Shown: positions 17,559-25,004 of the stretch, one piece after another
Layout: each line of letters opens with the position of its first letter
How positions within the stretch are numbered: position 1 is the first letter of the stretch
Notes under the pieces: model-generated
What the model saw: the letters and a program-made list of their open reading frames with translations, nothing else
What the model was told of the DNA's origin: nothing
The model's database searches: none
Origin: Acidobacteria bacterium RIFCSPLOWO2_12_FULL_66_21
GTDB taxonomy: Bacteria > Acidobacteriota > Vicinamibacteria > Vicinamibacterales > 2-12-FULL-66-21
Direction: 5' to 3'
Assembly (NCBI GenBank): GCA_001767455.1
Contig: MELC01000039.1
Coordinates: 1-64,000 of the forward strand
Length of the DNA stretch: 64,000 nucleotides
Position numbers and translations under genes: made by a program

Positions 17559-18407
17559 ATGCCCCGCATCGGATCGAGTACTCACGGAGAATCACGCATC
17601 CGCCTTCTTCGCATCGTGCGGCGCGGCGATCGCCACGATCCGAAGGAACTGACCGTGTCGCTCCGCTTCGAAGGGGAGTTCGCGGCCGCGTTCCGCGATG
17701 GCCGGAGCGACCTGGTGCTGCCGGGCGAAACCCTGAAGACCCTCGTGCACGCCGCCGCGCGCAAGGCGGGCGACTCCGAGATCGAAGCCCTGGGATTGAT
17801 CCTCTGCGAGCGGATTCTCTCGAAGACCCCGAGGATCACACGCGCGCGGGTGGAGATTGCCGAGGAGAGCTGGACGCGCCTGCAGGCGCGTGGCAAGGCA
17901 CAAGGGCAGGCGTTCATGGCGGGCGGGTCCGCGCACAACAACGCGGTGATTACGAGCAACGGAGGTCAGACAGCGGTGGTCGCGGGCTTCGATCGCCTGC
18001 TGCTGATGCGCACGGCGGGCTTCGCGCCCTCACCGCGCGACGATGATGACGACGGGGTGTCGGACCGGCTGCAGCGGCTGCTTGTCGGATCGATGGATGC
18101 GCGATGGACCTATACCAGCGCCGACGTCACGTTCCGTCCGTACCGCGAGGGGGTGCGCGCCGCGATCATCGAGACGTTCGCCTGCCATGCGAGCGCGTCC
18201 GTGCAGCACACCTTGTACGCCATCGCCGATGTGATCCTCGCGACGTACGAGGAGATCGCGGACGTCACCCTGGCGTTCCACGAACATCCCTACCGGCCCG
18301 CGGATCTCTTCAGCGCCGGGATTGAGAATCCTGACGAGCTGTTCGTCGCGCTCGAGGAGCCGCTGAGCGTGGTCGAAGTGACCGTCGAGCGCGACGAATC
18401 GCGCTAG
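17559..18407 (+). CDS. Uricase-fold (urate oxidase-like) protein with substituted catalytic residues
   Basis: A 282-residue protein that aligns along its whole length with urate oxidase: LTVSLRFEGEF ... LKTLVHAAARK in the first T-fold unit; ARWTYTSADV, IETFACHASASVQHTLYAIADVIL and IENPDELFVALEEPLSVVEV in the second. By eye, however, the catalytic positions known from the Aspergillus flavus enzyme are changed: Lys10 is Glu (HGESRIR), Thr57 is Gly (LPGETLK), Asn254 is Glu and His256 is Pro (HEHPYRPADL). Gln228 is kept (SVQHT). So it may not oxidise urate, and I leave the symbol blank. No purine catabolic genes are adjacent. Start ATG 17559. Confidence 0.8.
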   Translation: MPRIGSSTHGESRIRLLRIVRRGDRHDPKELTVSLRFEGEFAAAFRDGRSDLVLPGETLKTLVHAAARKAGDSEIEALGLILCERILSKTPRITRARVEIAEESWTRLQARGKAQGQAFMAGGSAHNNAVITSNGGQTAVVAGFDRLLLMRTAGFAPSPRDDDDDGVSDRLQRLLVGSMDARWTYTSADVTFRPYREGVRAAIIETFACHASASVQHTLYAIADVILATYEEIADVTLAFHEHPYRPADLFSAGIENPDELFVALEEPLSVVEVTVERDESR

Positions 18408-21400
18408 AACCTGCTGGCGGTCTCCGCCGGGGGCGGCGGTACGCCGTCCTTCACCGGATCCAGCTTGCCGCCCGCGAGAAGCTTGTTCAGCGCCGCAAGA
18501 TCCGTCTTGACGAGCGCCTCGAGCTGCGCGATCTGCTTGTCGAGCCGCTCCGAGAGATCCTTGAACACCGTGGAGGCCTGGTCGGTCGGCTTGCCATCGC
18601 CGCTTTCCACGATGCCCTGCAGCGCCGCCAGCTTGTTGTTCAGTCGGATCGGGAAGTTCAGCGGATCCTGGCTGCTGCGGTTCCGGTACTGATAAACCTC
18701 CCCCTCCACGCCGGTCAGCTTCTCTGTCAAGGCCTCCCCCGCCGCTTTGATCTTCGCGTCGGGTGTCTTGCCGAGCCGATCGGCAATCTGATCCTTGAGA
18801 CTTCGGATCCGCAGCACGCTCTCGTTGGCGAGCGTCACCTTGTCGTTAATCTGCTTGGCGAGCTTGAACTGCTCCTGCAGATCGGCGTCGGTGACCGTCC
18901 TGACCGCCTCGTTGCGGCGAATCTGGACGTCGGCCGTCTTCGTCATCCCATTGGCGGTGAGCGTGACAGTGTACCGTCCGGGAGGGGCCATCGGACCGCG
19001 GGTGCTGCCCGCCCACATGATCAATCCTGGAAAGTCCCTCGCGCCCGGGTACCGCATGTCCCACGTGAAGCGGTTCATCCCCTGCTTGACCGGCACGCGC
19101 GCGGGCGGCGCGCCCCGGAATCCCTCCTCCCCGCCTTCGTCGGGCACCGCTCCCTCCGTCTTGGGCGGAGTCCCGGTGAACGTGCGCACCGAATGGCCGG
19201 CGGCGTCGACGATCTCGATCGTGACCTTGTCGGCCGCGTTCTTCAGGTAGTAGTCGATGGCCGCGCCCCGCGACACGGACCGCACGGCGTCAGCCGGCGC
19301 AAAGAGCGTGACCGGCTCGCTGGTCGTGTCGCGCGTCATCTGGCGCAGTACCGAAATGTTGTCCATCACATAAAAGGACCGGCCGTGGGTCGCGATGAGG
19401 AGATCGTTCCCCTTGATTTCGATCCCGTGAACCGGCGTCACCGGCAGCTCGAGCCGCAGCGACTGCCACGTGCCGCCGGCGTCGAACGACACGTGGATGC
19501 CGGTCTCCGTGCCGAGGAACAGGAGTCCCTTGCGCTTCTTGTCTTCGCGAATCACGCGGGCGAAATCGTCGCCGGCCAGGCCGCCCACGATCTTCGTCCA
19601 GGTCCGCCCGTAGTCGTTGGTCCTGTAAACGTAAGGACCGCGATCCGACAGTTGATAGCGATTGCCCGCCAGATACGCGGTCCCTGCATCGTGCGGCGAC
19701 GCTTCGATCAAGCTGATGCGCGTGAAATCGGGCAGATCCGGCGGCGTCACCTTCTGCCAGCTCTTTCCGCCATCGCGCGTCACGTGCACGTAGCCATCGT
19801 CGGATCCCGCCCAGATCACCGTGCCGTCGACCGGGCTCGGCGCGAGCGCGAAGATGACGGCATACGTCTCGACGCCGGTCTGATCCAGCGTGATGGGGCC
19901 GCCGGAGGGTCCGAGCGTCGACGGATCGTGCCGCGACAGGTCGGGACTGATGCGCTCCCATGACTGCCCCTCGTTGGTGGTCTTCCACACGTGCTGCGAC
20001 GTGACGTAGAGCGTGTTCGGATCGGTGGGCGCGATGACGATCGGGTACGTCCACTGAAAGCGCTCCGTGATGTCTCCAGACGAGAAGCCCATGGGGTTGT
20101 CCGGCCAGACGTTGATCGCGCGGACCTCGCCGGTGCGGCGGTTCACGCGCGTCAGGAGACCGCCGTAGCTGCCGGCGTAGAAGACGTCGGTGTCTTCGGG
20201 GTCGGGCGCGATGTAACCGCTCTCTCCCCCGCCGACGTCATAGAGCCTTCCGTCGCCGACGCTGGACACGCACGCCGTGCTGTTGTCCTGCTGCGCGCCG
20301 CAGACGTGATACGGCACGTGCGCGGTCGCGATCACGTTGTAGAACTGCGCCGTGGGAAAGTCCTGATCCGTCCACGTCTCGCCGGCATTGGTGGAGACGT
20401 TCGCGCCGCCGTCGTTGCCGTTGATCATCCGCGTCGGATCGTTCGAGGCGATCCAGAGATCGTGATTGTCCCCGTGGGGCACGCGGATCGCGCGGAGCGT
20501 CCTGCCGGCGTCGGTCGATCGGTACATGCCCGTGTTCAGGACGTAGACCGTGTCCTTCACCTGCGGGTCGGCGTAGATGCGCGTGTAGTAGAACGCCCGC
20601 TGACGGATGCGGCGATCGTCGTTGGTCATCTTCCACGTCGTTCCGCCGTCGTCGGACAGGAACATCCCGCCGGAGGCGGCCTCGATTATCGCGTAAACCC
20701 GGTTGGGGTCGGCAGCCGACACGGAGACGCCGATCTTTCCCCAGATCCTCGGCGGCAGGCCGCTGTTCTTCGTCAGGTCGGTCCAGGTCTTGCCGCCATC
20801 GACGGTCTTGTACAGCCCGCCGCCGGGCCCTCCGCTCGAGAGCGAATACGGCGTCCGGAACACTTCCCACAGACCGGCATACAGCACGTCGGGGTTCTTC
20901 GTATCGAGCGACAGGTCGACCGCGCCAGTCTTTTCGTCGTGAAAGAGAACGCGGTTCCAGGTCTTGCCGCCGTCGGTGCTCTTGAACACACCGCGGTCCG
21001 GGTTGGGGCCGTACGGATTGCCGAGCGCCGCGACGTAGACGATGTCCGGGTTGGCCGGGTGAACGCGTATGCGCGCGATTGCCTTCGTCTTGTCGAGGCC
21101 GACATGCGTCCATGTCTTGCCGGCGTCCGTACTCTTGTACACGCCATCGCCCTGAATGATGTTGCCGCGCAGCTCCGTCTCACCCGTGCCGGCGTACACG
21201 ACGTCGGGATTCGATTCCGACACCGCCACCGTGCCGACCGATGATGTCTTGAAGAAGCGATCCGACACCGCTCGCCATGTGACGCCGCCATCTGTCGTCT
21301 TCCACAACCCCCCGCCCGTGGCGCCGAAGTAGTACTCCAGCGGACGGCTTGCGCTGCCGGCGACCGCCTGCGAGCGTCCTCCCCGCGCCGGACCGATCGA

Positions 21401-21565
21401 GCGCCATCGGAGGCCCGCAAGAAGCGCCGGCTCCATGCCGGCTGCCGCACGCGGCGTGGACGCGGACTGCGCACGAACAGCGGGTGCGAAGGTGACGCCA
21501 GCGGCGACGATGGCGAGAGCGATCGTGCTCGTAACGAAAGCCACGCAACGGTGATGTGTCCGCAT
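18404..21565 (-). CDS. Secreted sortilin/VPS10-like BNR-repeat protein
   Basis: A 1053-residue exported protein. A signal peptide (STIALAIVAAGVTFAPAVRA) is followed by at least ten BNR/Asp-box repeats of the S/T-x-D-G-G-x-T-W type (TTDGGVTWRAV, STDAGKTWTHV, STDGGKTWNRV, TVDGGKTWTDL, TRDGGKSWQKV and others), forming a VPS10/sortilin-like propeller. A C-terminal beta-sandwich-like region and helical segment follow. Such proteins are often labelled glycosyl hydrolase, but I see no catalytic residues that prove hydrolysis. The ATG at 21565 has a good Shine-Dalgarno (AGGAGA). It converges with the uricase-like gene, overlapping its last 4 bases. Confidence 0.85.
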   Translation of the reverse strand: MRTHHRCVAFVTSTIALAIVAAGVTFAPAVRAQSASTPRAAAGMEPALLAGLRWRSIGPARGGRSQAVAGSASRPLEYYFGATGGGLWKTTDGGVTWRAVSDRFFKTSSVGTVAVSESNPDVVYAGTGETELRGNIIQGDGVYKSTDAGKTWTHVGLDKTKAIARIRVHPANPDIVYVAALGNPYGPNPDRGVFKSTDGGKTWNRVLFHDEKTGAVDLSLDTKNPDVLYAGLWEVFRTPYSLSSGGPGGGLYKTVDGGKTWTDLTKNSGLPPRIWGKIGVSVSAADPNRVYAIIEAASGGMFLSDDGGTTWKMTNDDRRIRQRAFYYTRIYADPQVKDTVYVLNTGMYRSTDAGRTLRAIRVPHGDNHDLWIASNDPTRMINGNDGGANVSTNAGETWTDQDFPTAQFYNVIATAHVPYHVCGAQQDNSTACVSSVGDGRLYDVGGGESGYIAPDPEDTDVFYAGSYGGLLTRVNRRTGEVRAINVWPDNPMGFSSGDITERFQWTYPIVIAPTDPNTLYVTSQHVWKTTNEGQSWERISPDLSRHDPSTLGPSGGPITLDQTGVETYAVIFALAPSPVDGTVIWAGSDDGYVHVTRDGGKSWQKVTPPDLPDFTRISLIEASPHDAGTAYLAGNRYQLSDRGPYVYRTNDYGRTWTKIVGGLAGDDFARVIREDKKRKGLLFLGTETGIHVSFDAGGTWQSLRLELPVTPVHGIEIKGNDLLIATHGRSFYVMDNISVLRQMTRDTTSEPVTLFAPADAVRSVSRGAAIDYYLKNAADKVTIEIVDAAGHSVRTFTGTPPKTEGAVPDEGGEEGFRGAPPARVPVKQGMNRFTWDMRYPGARDFPGLIMWAGSTRGPMAPPGRYTVTLTANGMTKTADVQIRRNEAVRTVTDADLQEQFKLAKQINDKVTLANESVLRIRSLKDQIADRLGKTPDAKIKAAGEALTEKLTGVEGEVYQYRNRSSQDPLNFPIRLNNKLAALQGIVESGDGKPTDQASTVFKDLSERLDKQIAQLEALVKTDLAALNKLLAGGKLDPVKDGVPPPPAETASRF

Positions 21566-21801
21566 GGAGCTTCTCTCCTCGAAAGGAATCCGCATCGAGA
21601 CCCGCACATCCTATCGGAGGACACCGGGGCCGACAAGGCGGCGCGTCATATGCGCCGTCGAGGCGGCTCAACTGCGCAAAGGTGGGTAGGCAGTGACGTA
21701 CCACGGCCGAGCACAGAGTGTAAGCCCTTGAATATGAAGCTGTTGAGCCGCTCGGCCCGCGCGGCATGCCTTGTGCTCAATACGTACGCAGGAGGGGGAA
21801 A

Positions 21802-21951
21802 ATGCTCTTTACGATTGCGGTGGTTCTTCTGGTGCTGTGGCTGCTCGGACTCGTCAGTGGCTACACGATGGGCAACTTCATCTACGTGCTCCTCGTGATC
21901 GCATTGGTGCTGTTCGTGGTCGGCCTGGTGAGCGGCAGGCGAACCGTCTGA
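21802..21951 (+). CDS. Small membrane protein, lmo0937 family
   Basis: A 49-residue protein made of two membrane helices (LFTIAVVLLVLWLLGLVSGY and IYVLLVIALVLFVVGLVSG) joined by TMGNF, which is the lmo0937/DUF5670 pattern. Its function is unknown; the family is common and often stress-associated. The ATG at 21802 is preceded by a strong Shine-Dalgarno (GGAGGGGG, 5 bases away). The gene stands alone after 236 non-coding bases. Confidence 0.85.
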   Translation: MLFTIAVVLLVLWLLGLVSGYTMGNFIYVLLVIALVLFVVGLVSGRRTV

Positions 21952-22122
21952 CGACGACCGGATCTACCGGTGATCGGCCAACCCGTTGGCCACCGGCCAG
22001 CGGATTGGCCGTTCCTCTGGCTGCCTCGGCCTGCGGAAACGAAATTTCTTTAGGAAATTTGACGATTCGTTCGGTCGAGCTCGGGCACGGCTGTTGCTCA
22101 GTATCGAAGCGGAGACGCCTCA

Positions 22123-22353
22123 ATGCCCAGAGCTTTCTCGACGCAGTACGTTGACTCGCAGATGGCAGCCGCAGGCCTGCAGCCGCACTATGGAGTGCGC
22201 GGCGATTTGAATTGCGCGCATTGCGAGCATCCACTGGAGTGCGTCGAGCAAAGCCACCGGTCCGGGACCTGGCTCGGTTCGTTCATCTGCCCGAATTGTC
22301 GCAGCGAGTACTTCTACGCGTACCGGTGGAGACGGCTGGTTCAGAAGTCGTAG
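22123..22353 (+). CDS. Small putative zinc-ribbon protein
   Basis: A 76-residue protein with two Cys pairs, CAHC and CPNC, about 30 residues apart, consistent with a zinc ribbon, followed by aromatic and basic residues (EYFYAYRWRRLVQKS). I do not recognise the family. An AT-rich palindrome (AAATTTC-TTTAG-GAAATTT, near 22039-22057) lies upstream within otherwise GC-rich DNA and could be a terminator of the previous gene or an operator. Coding-like composition and the paired cysteines support a real gene. Confidence 0.55.
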   Translation: MPRAFSTQYVDSQMAAAGLQPHYGVRGDLNCAHCEHPLECVEQSHRSGTWLGSFICPNCRSEYFYAYRWRRLVQKS

Positions 22354-22374
22354 GGGTTGAGCCGCCCCATCGGC

Positions 22375-22494
22375 GGCTGGCAGTAGACAGCAGGCGCCAG
22401 GTGAGCGGTTCCGGTCTCCTCCGGGCCGGGACGGTTTCATCCAGCTTGCAGCGCTGGCCTGGCGGGGGTTTCATCCTGCTGTCTACTGGCAGCC
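22375..22494. repeat. Long imperfect inverted repeat (20-bp arms plus inner 7-bp arms)
   Basis: Arms at 22375-22394 and 22475-22494 match at 19 of 20 positions in inverted orientation (GGCTGGCAGTAGACAGCAGG on the left). Directly inside, CGCCAGG at 22395-22401 pairs with CCTGGCG at 22458-22464. The loop also has two direct copies of GGTTTCATCC. No coding sequence fits, so it could be a small MITE-like element or a structured RNA between two convergent genes. Confidence 0.75.
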
Positions 22495-22538
22495 GATCCG
22501 CCCCCCATGGAAGCCCTGACAGCGTTCCCTTATCCCGT

Positions 22539-22775
22539 TTACTCGGCGCTCGTATCGGTATCGTCTTCGACCAGGTCCTCGTCGTTCCATGGACGAGGCT
22601 GCGGACCGGGAACGATGCCGGCGATATCGGGATCTCCGTCGCTGCCGCCTGTCGAGGGCTCGTTGGCCTTGCGGGTGCGCGCCTCTTCCCGCCGGCGCGT
22701 TTTTTCCTGCTGACGTTCCTGCTTCGCGCGTTCGCGCGCCCGCTTCTGCTGGGTGACTTTCGTGCGATTGGCCAT
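22539..22775 (-). CDS. Small highly charged protein of unknown function
   Basis: A 78-residue protein: an N-terminal Lys/Arg/Glu-rich helix (MANRTKVTQQKRARERAKQE ...), then a Gly/Pro/Asp-rich acidic tail (DPDIAGIVPGPQPRPWNDEDLV). The basic helix followed by an acidic disordered tail suggests a nucleic-acid or ribosome-associated small protein, but this is a guess. Start chosen at MANRTK (22775), with AGAGAG upstream. It follows the CBS-domain gene on the same strand, after a terminator-like hairpin. Confidence 0.6.
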   Translation of the reverse strand: MANRTKVTQQKRARERAKQERQQEKTRRREEARTRKANEPSTGGSDGDPDIAGIVPGPQPRPWNDEDLVEDDTDTSAE

Positions 22776-22815
22776 AGCGGACTCTCTTTCTGCGCGTCGC
22801 GGTCGCTGTACAGCG

Positions 22816-22837
22816 AAAAGGCCGGTCGAACCGGCCT
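22816..22837 (-). terminator. Rho-independent terminator-like hairpin after the CBS-domain gene
   Basis: On the minus strand, a 7-bp perfect stem (AGGCCGG / CCGGCCT) with a 5-base loop is followed by TTTT. It lies about 115 bases beyond the stop of the CBS-domain gene and before the small charged gene. Confidence 0.6.
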
Positions 22838-22952
22838 CAGTCAATGCTCGAGTTGATAGGGCTGTCCGGCAATTCCTGTAAGCATACCACTGTCGAGGCG
22901 GTTCGTCAGGCGCGCGCCCGTCCGCGCGCCTCGTTCCTCAACTCGACGTCGT

Positions 22953-23402
22953 TCAGAAAATGCCTGATCGGCTCCTGCCCGAATCCCGCGATACTTCACG
23001 CACCCGCTCCGCTACCTCGTGTTCCGGACCCTTTCTCGCGACATCCGCCTGGGAGATGATCCCCGTGCAGCAGCCGCTCTCGTCAACGACGGGCACGCGC
23101 CGGATCTGGTGCCGCTCCATCGCCGACACCACCTCGTCGAGGGGCGCGTCGACCGGAACAGTCACGACCGGCTGTGTCATGCAGCCTTCGATCGTGTGGC
23201 CGGTCGGGTTCTTTCCTTCCGCGACCACGCGGCACACGATGTCGCGGTCCGTCACGACGCCAATCACGCGGTCCTGGGCATCGATGACGGGGATTTCCCC
23301 GCAGTTGTTCTGCACCATCATCTTGGCGACCTCGTCAACGGTCGCGTTGTGGCTGCAGCACGCCGGGTCGGGTGTCATCACATCACGGGCACGCGTCGTC
23401 AT
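22953..23402 (-). CDS. CBS-domain pair protein
   Basis: A 149-residue protein consisting of two CBS domains: ARDVMTPDPACCSHNATVDEVAKMM ... GEIPVIDAQDRVIGVVTDRDIV, and IEGCMTQPVVTVPVDAPLDEVVSAM ... RRVPVVDESGCCTGIISQADV. CBS pairs bind adenine nucleotides or act as redox or energy sensors. The nucleotide-contacting VVTDRDIV and IISQADVA segments are present. ATG at 23402 with a strong Shine-Dalgarno (GGAGGA). It lies downstream of the phosphoribosyltransferase-hydrolase pair on the same strand, with 144 bases between, so the three could respond to the same stress. Confidence 0.88.
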   Translation of the reverse strand: MTTRARDVMTPDPACCSHNATVDEVAKMMVQNNCGEIPVIDAQDRVIGVVTDRDIVCRVVAEGKNPTGHTIEGCMTQPVVTVPVDAPLDEVVSAMERHQIRRVPVVDESGCCTGIISQADVARKGPEHEVAERVREVSRDSGRSRSGIF

Positions 23403-23546
23403 TTGGTCCTCCTTCAGGCCTACCGTGGAATGACCGGTTACAGTGCAAGGCGTGCACCAGCCGAGAGGCACGTGCTTCGCTGGGGTTCGCGCGGCCGAGC
23501 CGTAGCGCTTCGCGACAGATGAAGAAAAAGGGACCGGATGAGCCGC

Positions 23547-24230
23547 TCACCGATCGCGAGTCAAATGGCGCCGGAACCAGTCCGCCGCGAGCTCCATGAC
23601 CTGCTCCAGCGTGCCGGGCTCCTCGAAGAGGTGCGTCGCGCCCGGCACGATGTCGAGGCGAACCTCGCAGGTCATCCTGCGCATCGCGTCGCGATTCATG
23701 TCGATCACCCGCCTGTCGTCGCCGCCCACGATGAGCAGCGTGGGCGCCTGCACAACCGGGAGGGCGCCATCGGCGAGATCGGGCCGCCCGCCGCGCGAGA
23801 CCACCGCGCGCACCAGCGCGGGCCGCTCGGCTGCGGCGACGAGCGCGGCCGCGGCCCCGGTGCTCGCGCCGAAATACCCGAGCGGCAGCCGCTCGAGGTC
23901 GCGCCGTTGCCGCACCGCATCGGTCGCCACGACGACTCGCGTGCCCAGCATGGGGATGTCGAAGCGGTATTCGGCCGTATGGACATCGATCGACTCCTCC
24001 CTGCTGGTGAGGAGATCGAGCAGGAGCGTACCGAACCCTCTCGGTTCCAGAAACTCGGCGACGGCGCGATTCCGCCGGCTGAAGCGGCTGCTGCCGCTGC
24101 CATGCGCGAACAGCACGAGGCCCGCTGCATGCTCCGGCACGCGGAGGTCCGCCTCGATCCGATCCGTGCCGATGGGAATCACGATCGATTCGGCCGCGGC
24201 CGGGTGCGCCTTCCCGATGTCCGGCGTCAT
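23547..24230 (-). CDS. Alpha/beta hydrolase, dienelactone hydrolase-like
   Basis: A 227-residue serine hydrolase. The oxyanion region is VLFAHGSGSSRFS. The nucleophile elbow reads GYFGASTGAAAAL (Ser in G-A-S-T-G); the acid is likely in LIVGGDDRRV and the catalytic His in IVPGATHLFEEPG. This pattern is typical of dienelactone-hydrolase-like proteins found beside or fused to phosphoribosyltransferases. Here the ATG at 24230 overlaps the stop of the upstream phosphoribosyltransferase (ATGA), a strong sign of coupled function. The substrate is unknown. Confidence 0.85.
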   Translation of the reverse strand: MTPDIGKAHPAAAESIVIPIGTDRIEADLRVPEHAAGLVLFAHGSGSSRFSRRNRAVAEFLEPRGFGTLLLDLLTSREESIDVHTAEYRFDIPMLGTRVVVATDAVRQRRDLERLPLGYFGASTGAAAALVAAAERPALVRAVVSRGGRPDLADGALPVVQAPTLLIVGGDDRRVIDMNRDAMRRMTCEVRLDIVPGATHLFEEPGTLEQVMELAADWFRRHLTRDR

Positions 24231-24910
24231 GTCCGTTGCCTCCCGCCGCCGAGTCTCGCGGCGTGCTCGTCGAGAAGCGCCCGCACTTCGGCGTCCGTGG
24301 TCTGTGAAAAGTCCCGGTACCACTGCCCCACCGCGGAGAACGGCTCGGGCGTGCGCGCGCACACGATTTCGTCCGCGATGCCCTTGAACTGCGTGCAGGT
24401 CGAGGGCGCACCCACCGGCACGGCCACGACGACGCGCGTTGGCCCGAGCTGGCGCACGGCGCCCACGGCGGCTCGCATCGTCGAGCCGGTCGCGAGCCCG
24501 TCATCGACCAGAATCGCCACCTTGCCGCGCAGATCCGCGAGCGGCTTGCCCTGCCGGTACTCGCGGTCGCGGCGCTCGAGCTCCGCCTGCTCCTCGCGGG
24601 CGACCGCCTCGATGGCCGCTTCGGGCACCACATACCAATTCATCACGTCTTCGTTGAGCACACGTACGCCGCCGGAGGCAATCGCCCCCATGGCGAGTTC
24701 GGGATGTCCGGGCAGGCCGAGTTTTCGTACGAGGAAGATGTCGAGCGGCGCGTCGAGCGCCCCGGCGACTTCAAAAGCGACAGGCACGCCGCCGCGCGGC
24801 AGCGCCAGGACAACGACGTCCGGGCTTCCGGAGTAGTGGCGCAGGCTCGCCGCCAGCTCCTTGCCGGCAGCACGGCGATCCGTGAAGCGCGGGGATGATT
24901 CGCGGTGCAT
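24227..24910 (-). CDS. Phosphoribosyltransferase-family protein
   Basis: A 227-residue type I phosphoribosyltransferase-fold protein. The PRPP loop is VAILVDDGLATGSTM, and the N-terminal PDVVVLALPRGGVPVAFEVA is typical of the subfamily found with dienelactone hydrolases. The subfamily has no assigned base substrate. Start at ATG 24910 (MHRESSPRFTDR). Its stop overlaps the start of the hydrolase by 4 bases, so the two form an operon. It diverges from the permease gene across 94 bases. Confidence 0.85.
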   Translation of the reverse strand: MHRESSPRFTDRRAAGKELAASLRHYSGSPDVVVLALPRGGVPVAFEVAGALDAPLDIFLVRKLGLPGHPELAMGAIASGGVRVLNEDVMNWYVVPEAAIEAVAREEQAELERRDREYRQGKPLADLRGKVAILVDDGLATGSTMRAAVGAVRQLGPTRVVVAVPVGAPSTCTQFKGIADEIVCARTPEPFSAVGQWYRDFSQTTDAEVRALLDEHAARLGGGRQRT

Positions 24911-25004
24911 CGGTTCGCACGACTCGTCCCGTTTGAAGCAAGGGACGCGCCCGTCTGTTAACTCTAGCGCCCTTTTTCGCGTAGTGATATGGCAGAGTAC
25001 CACC

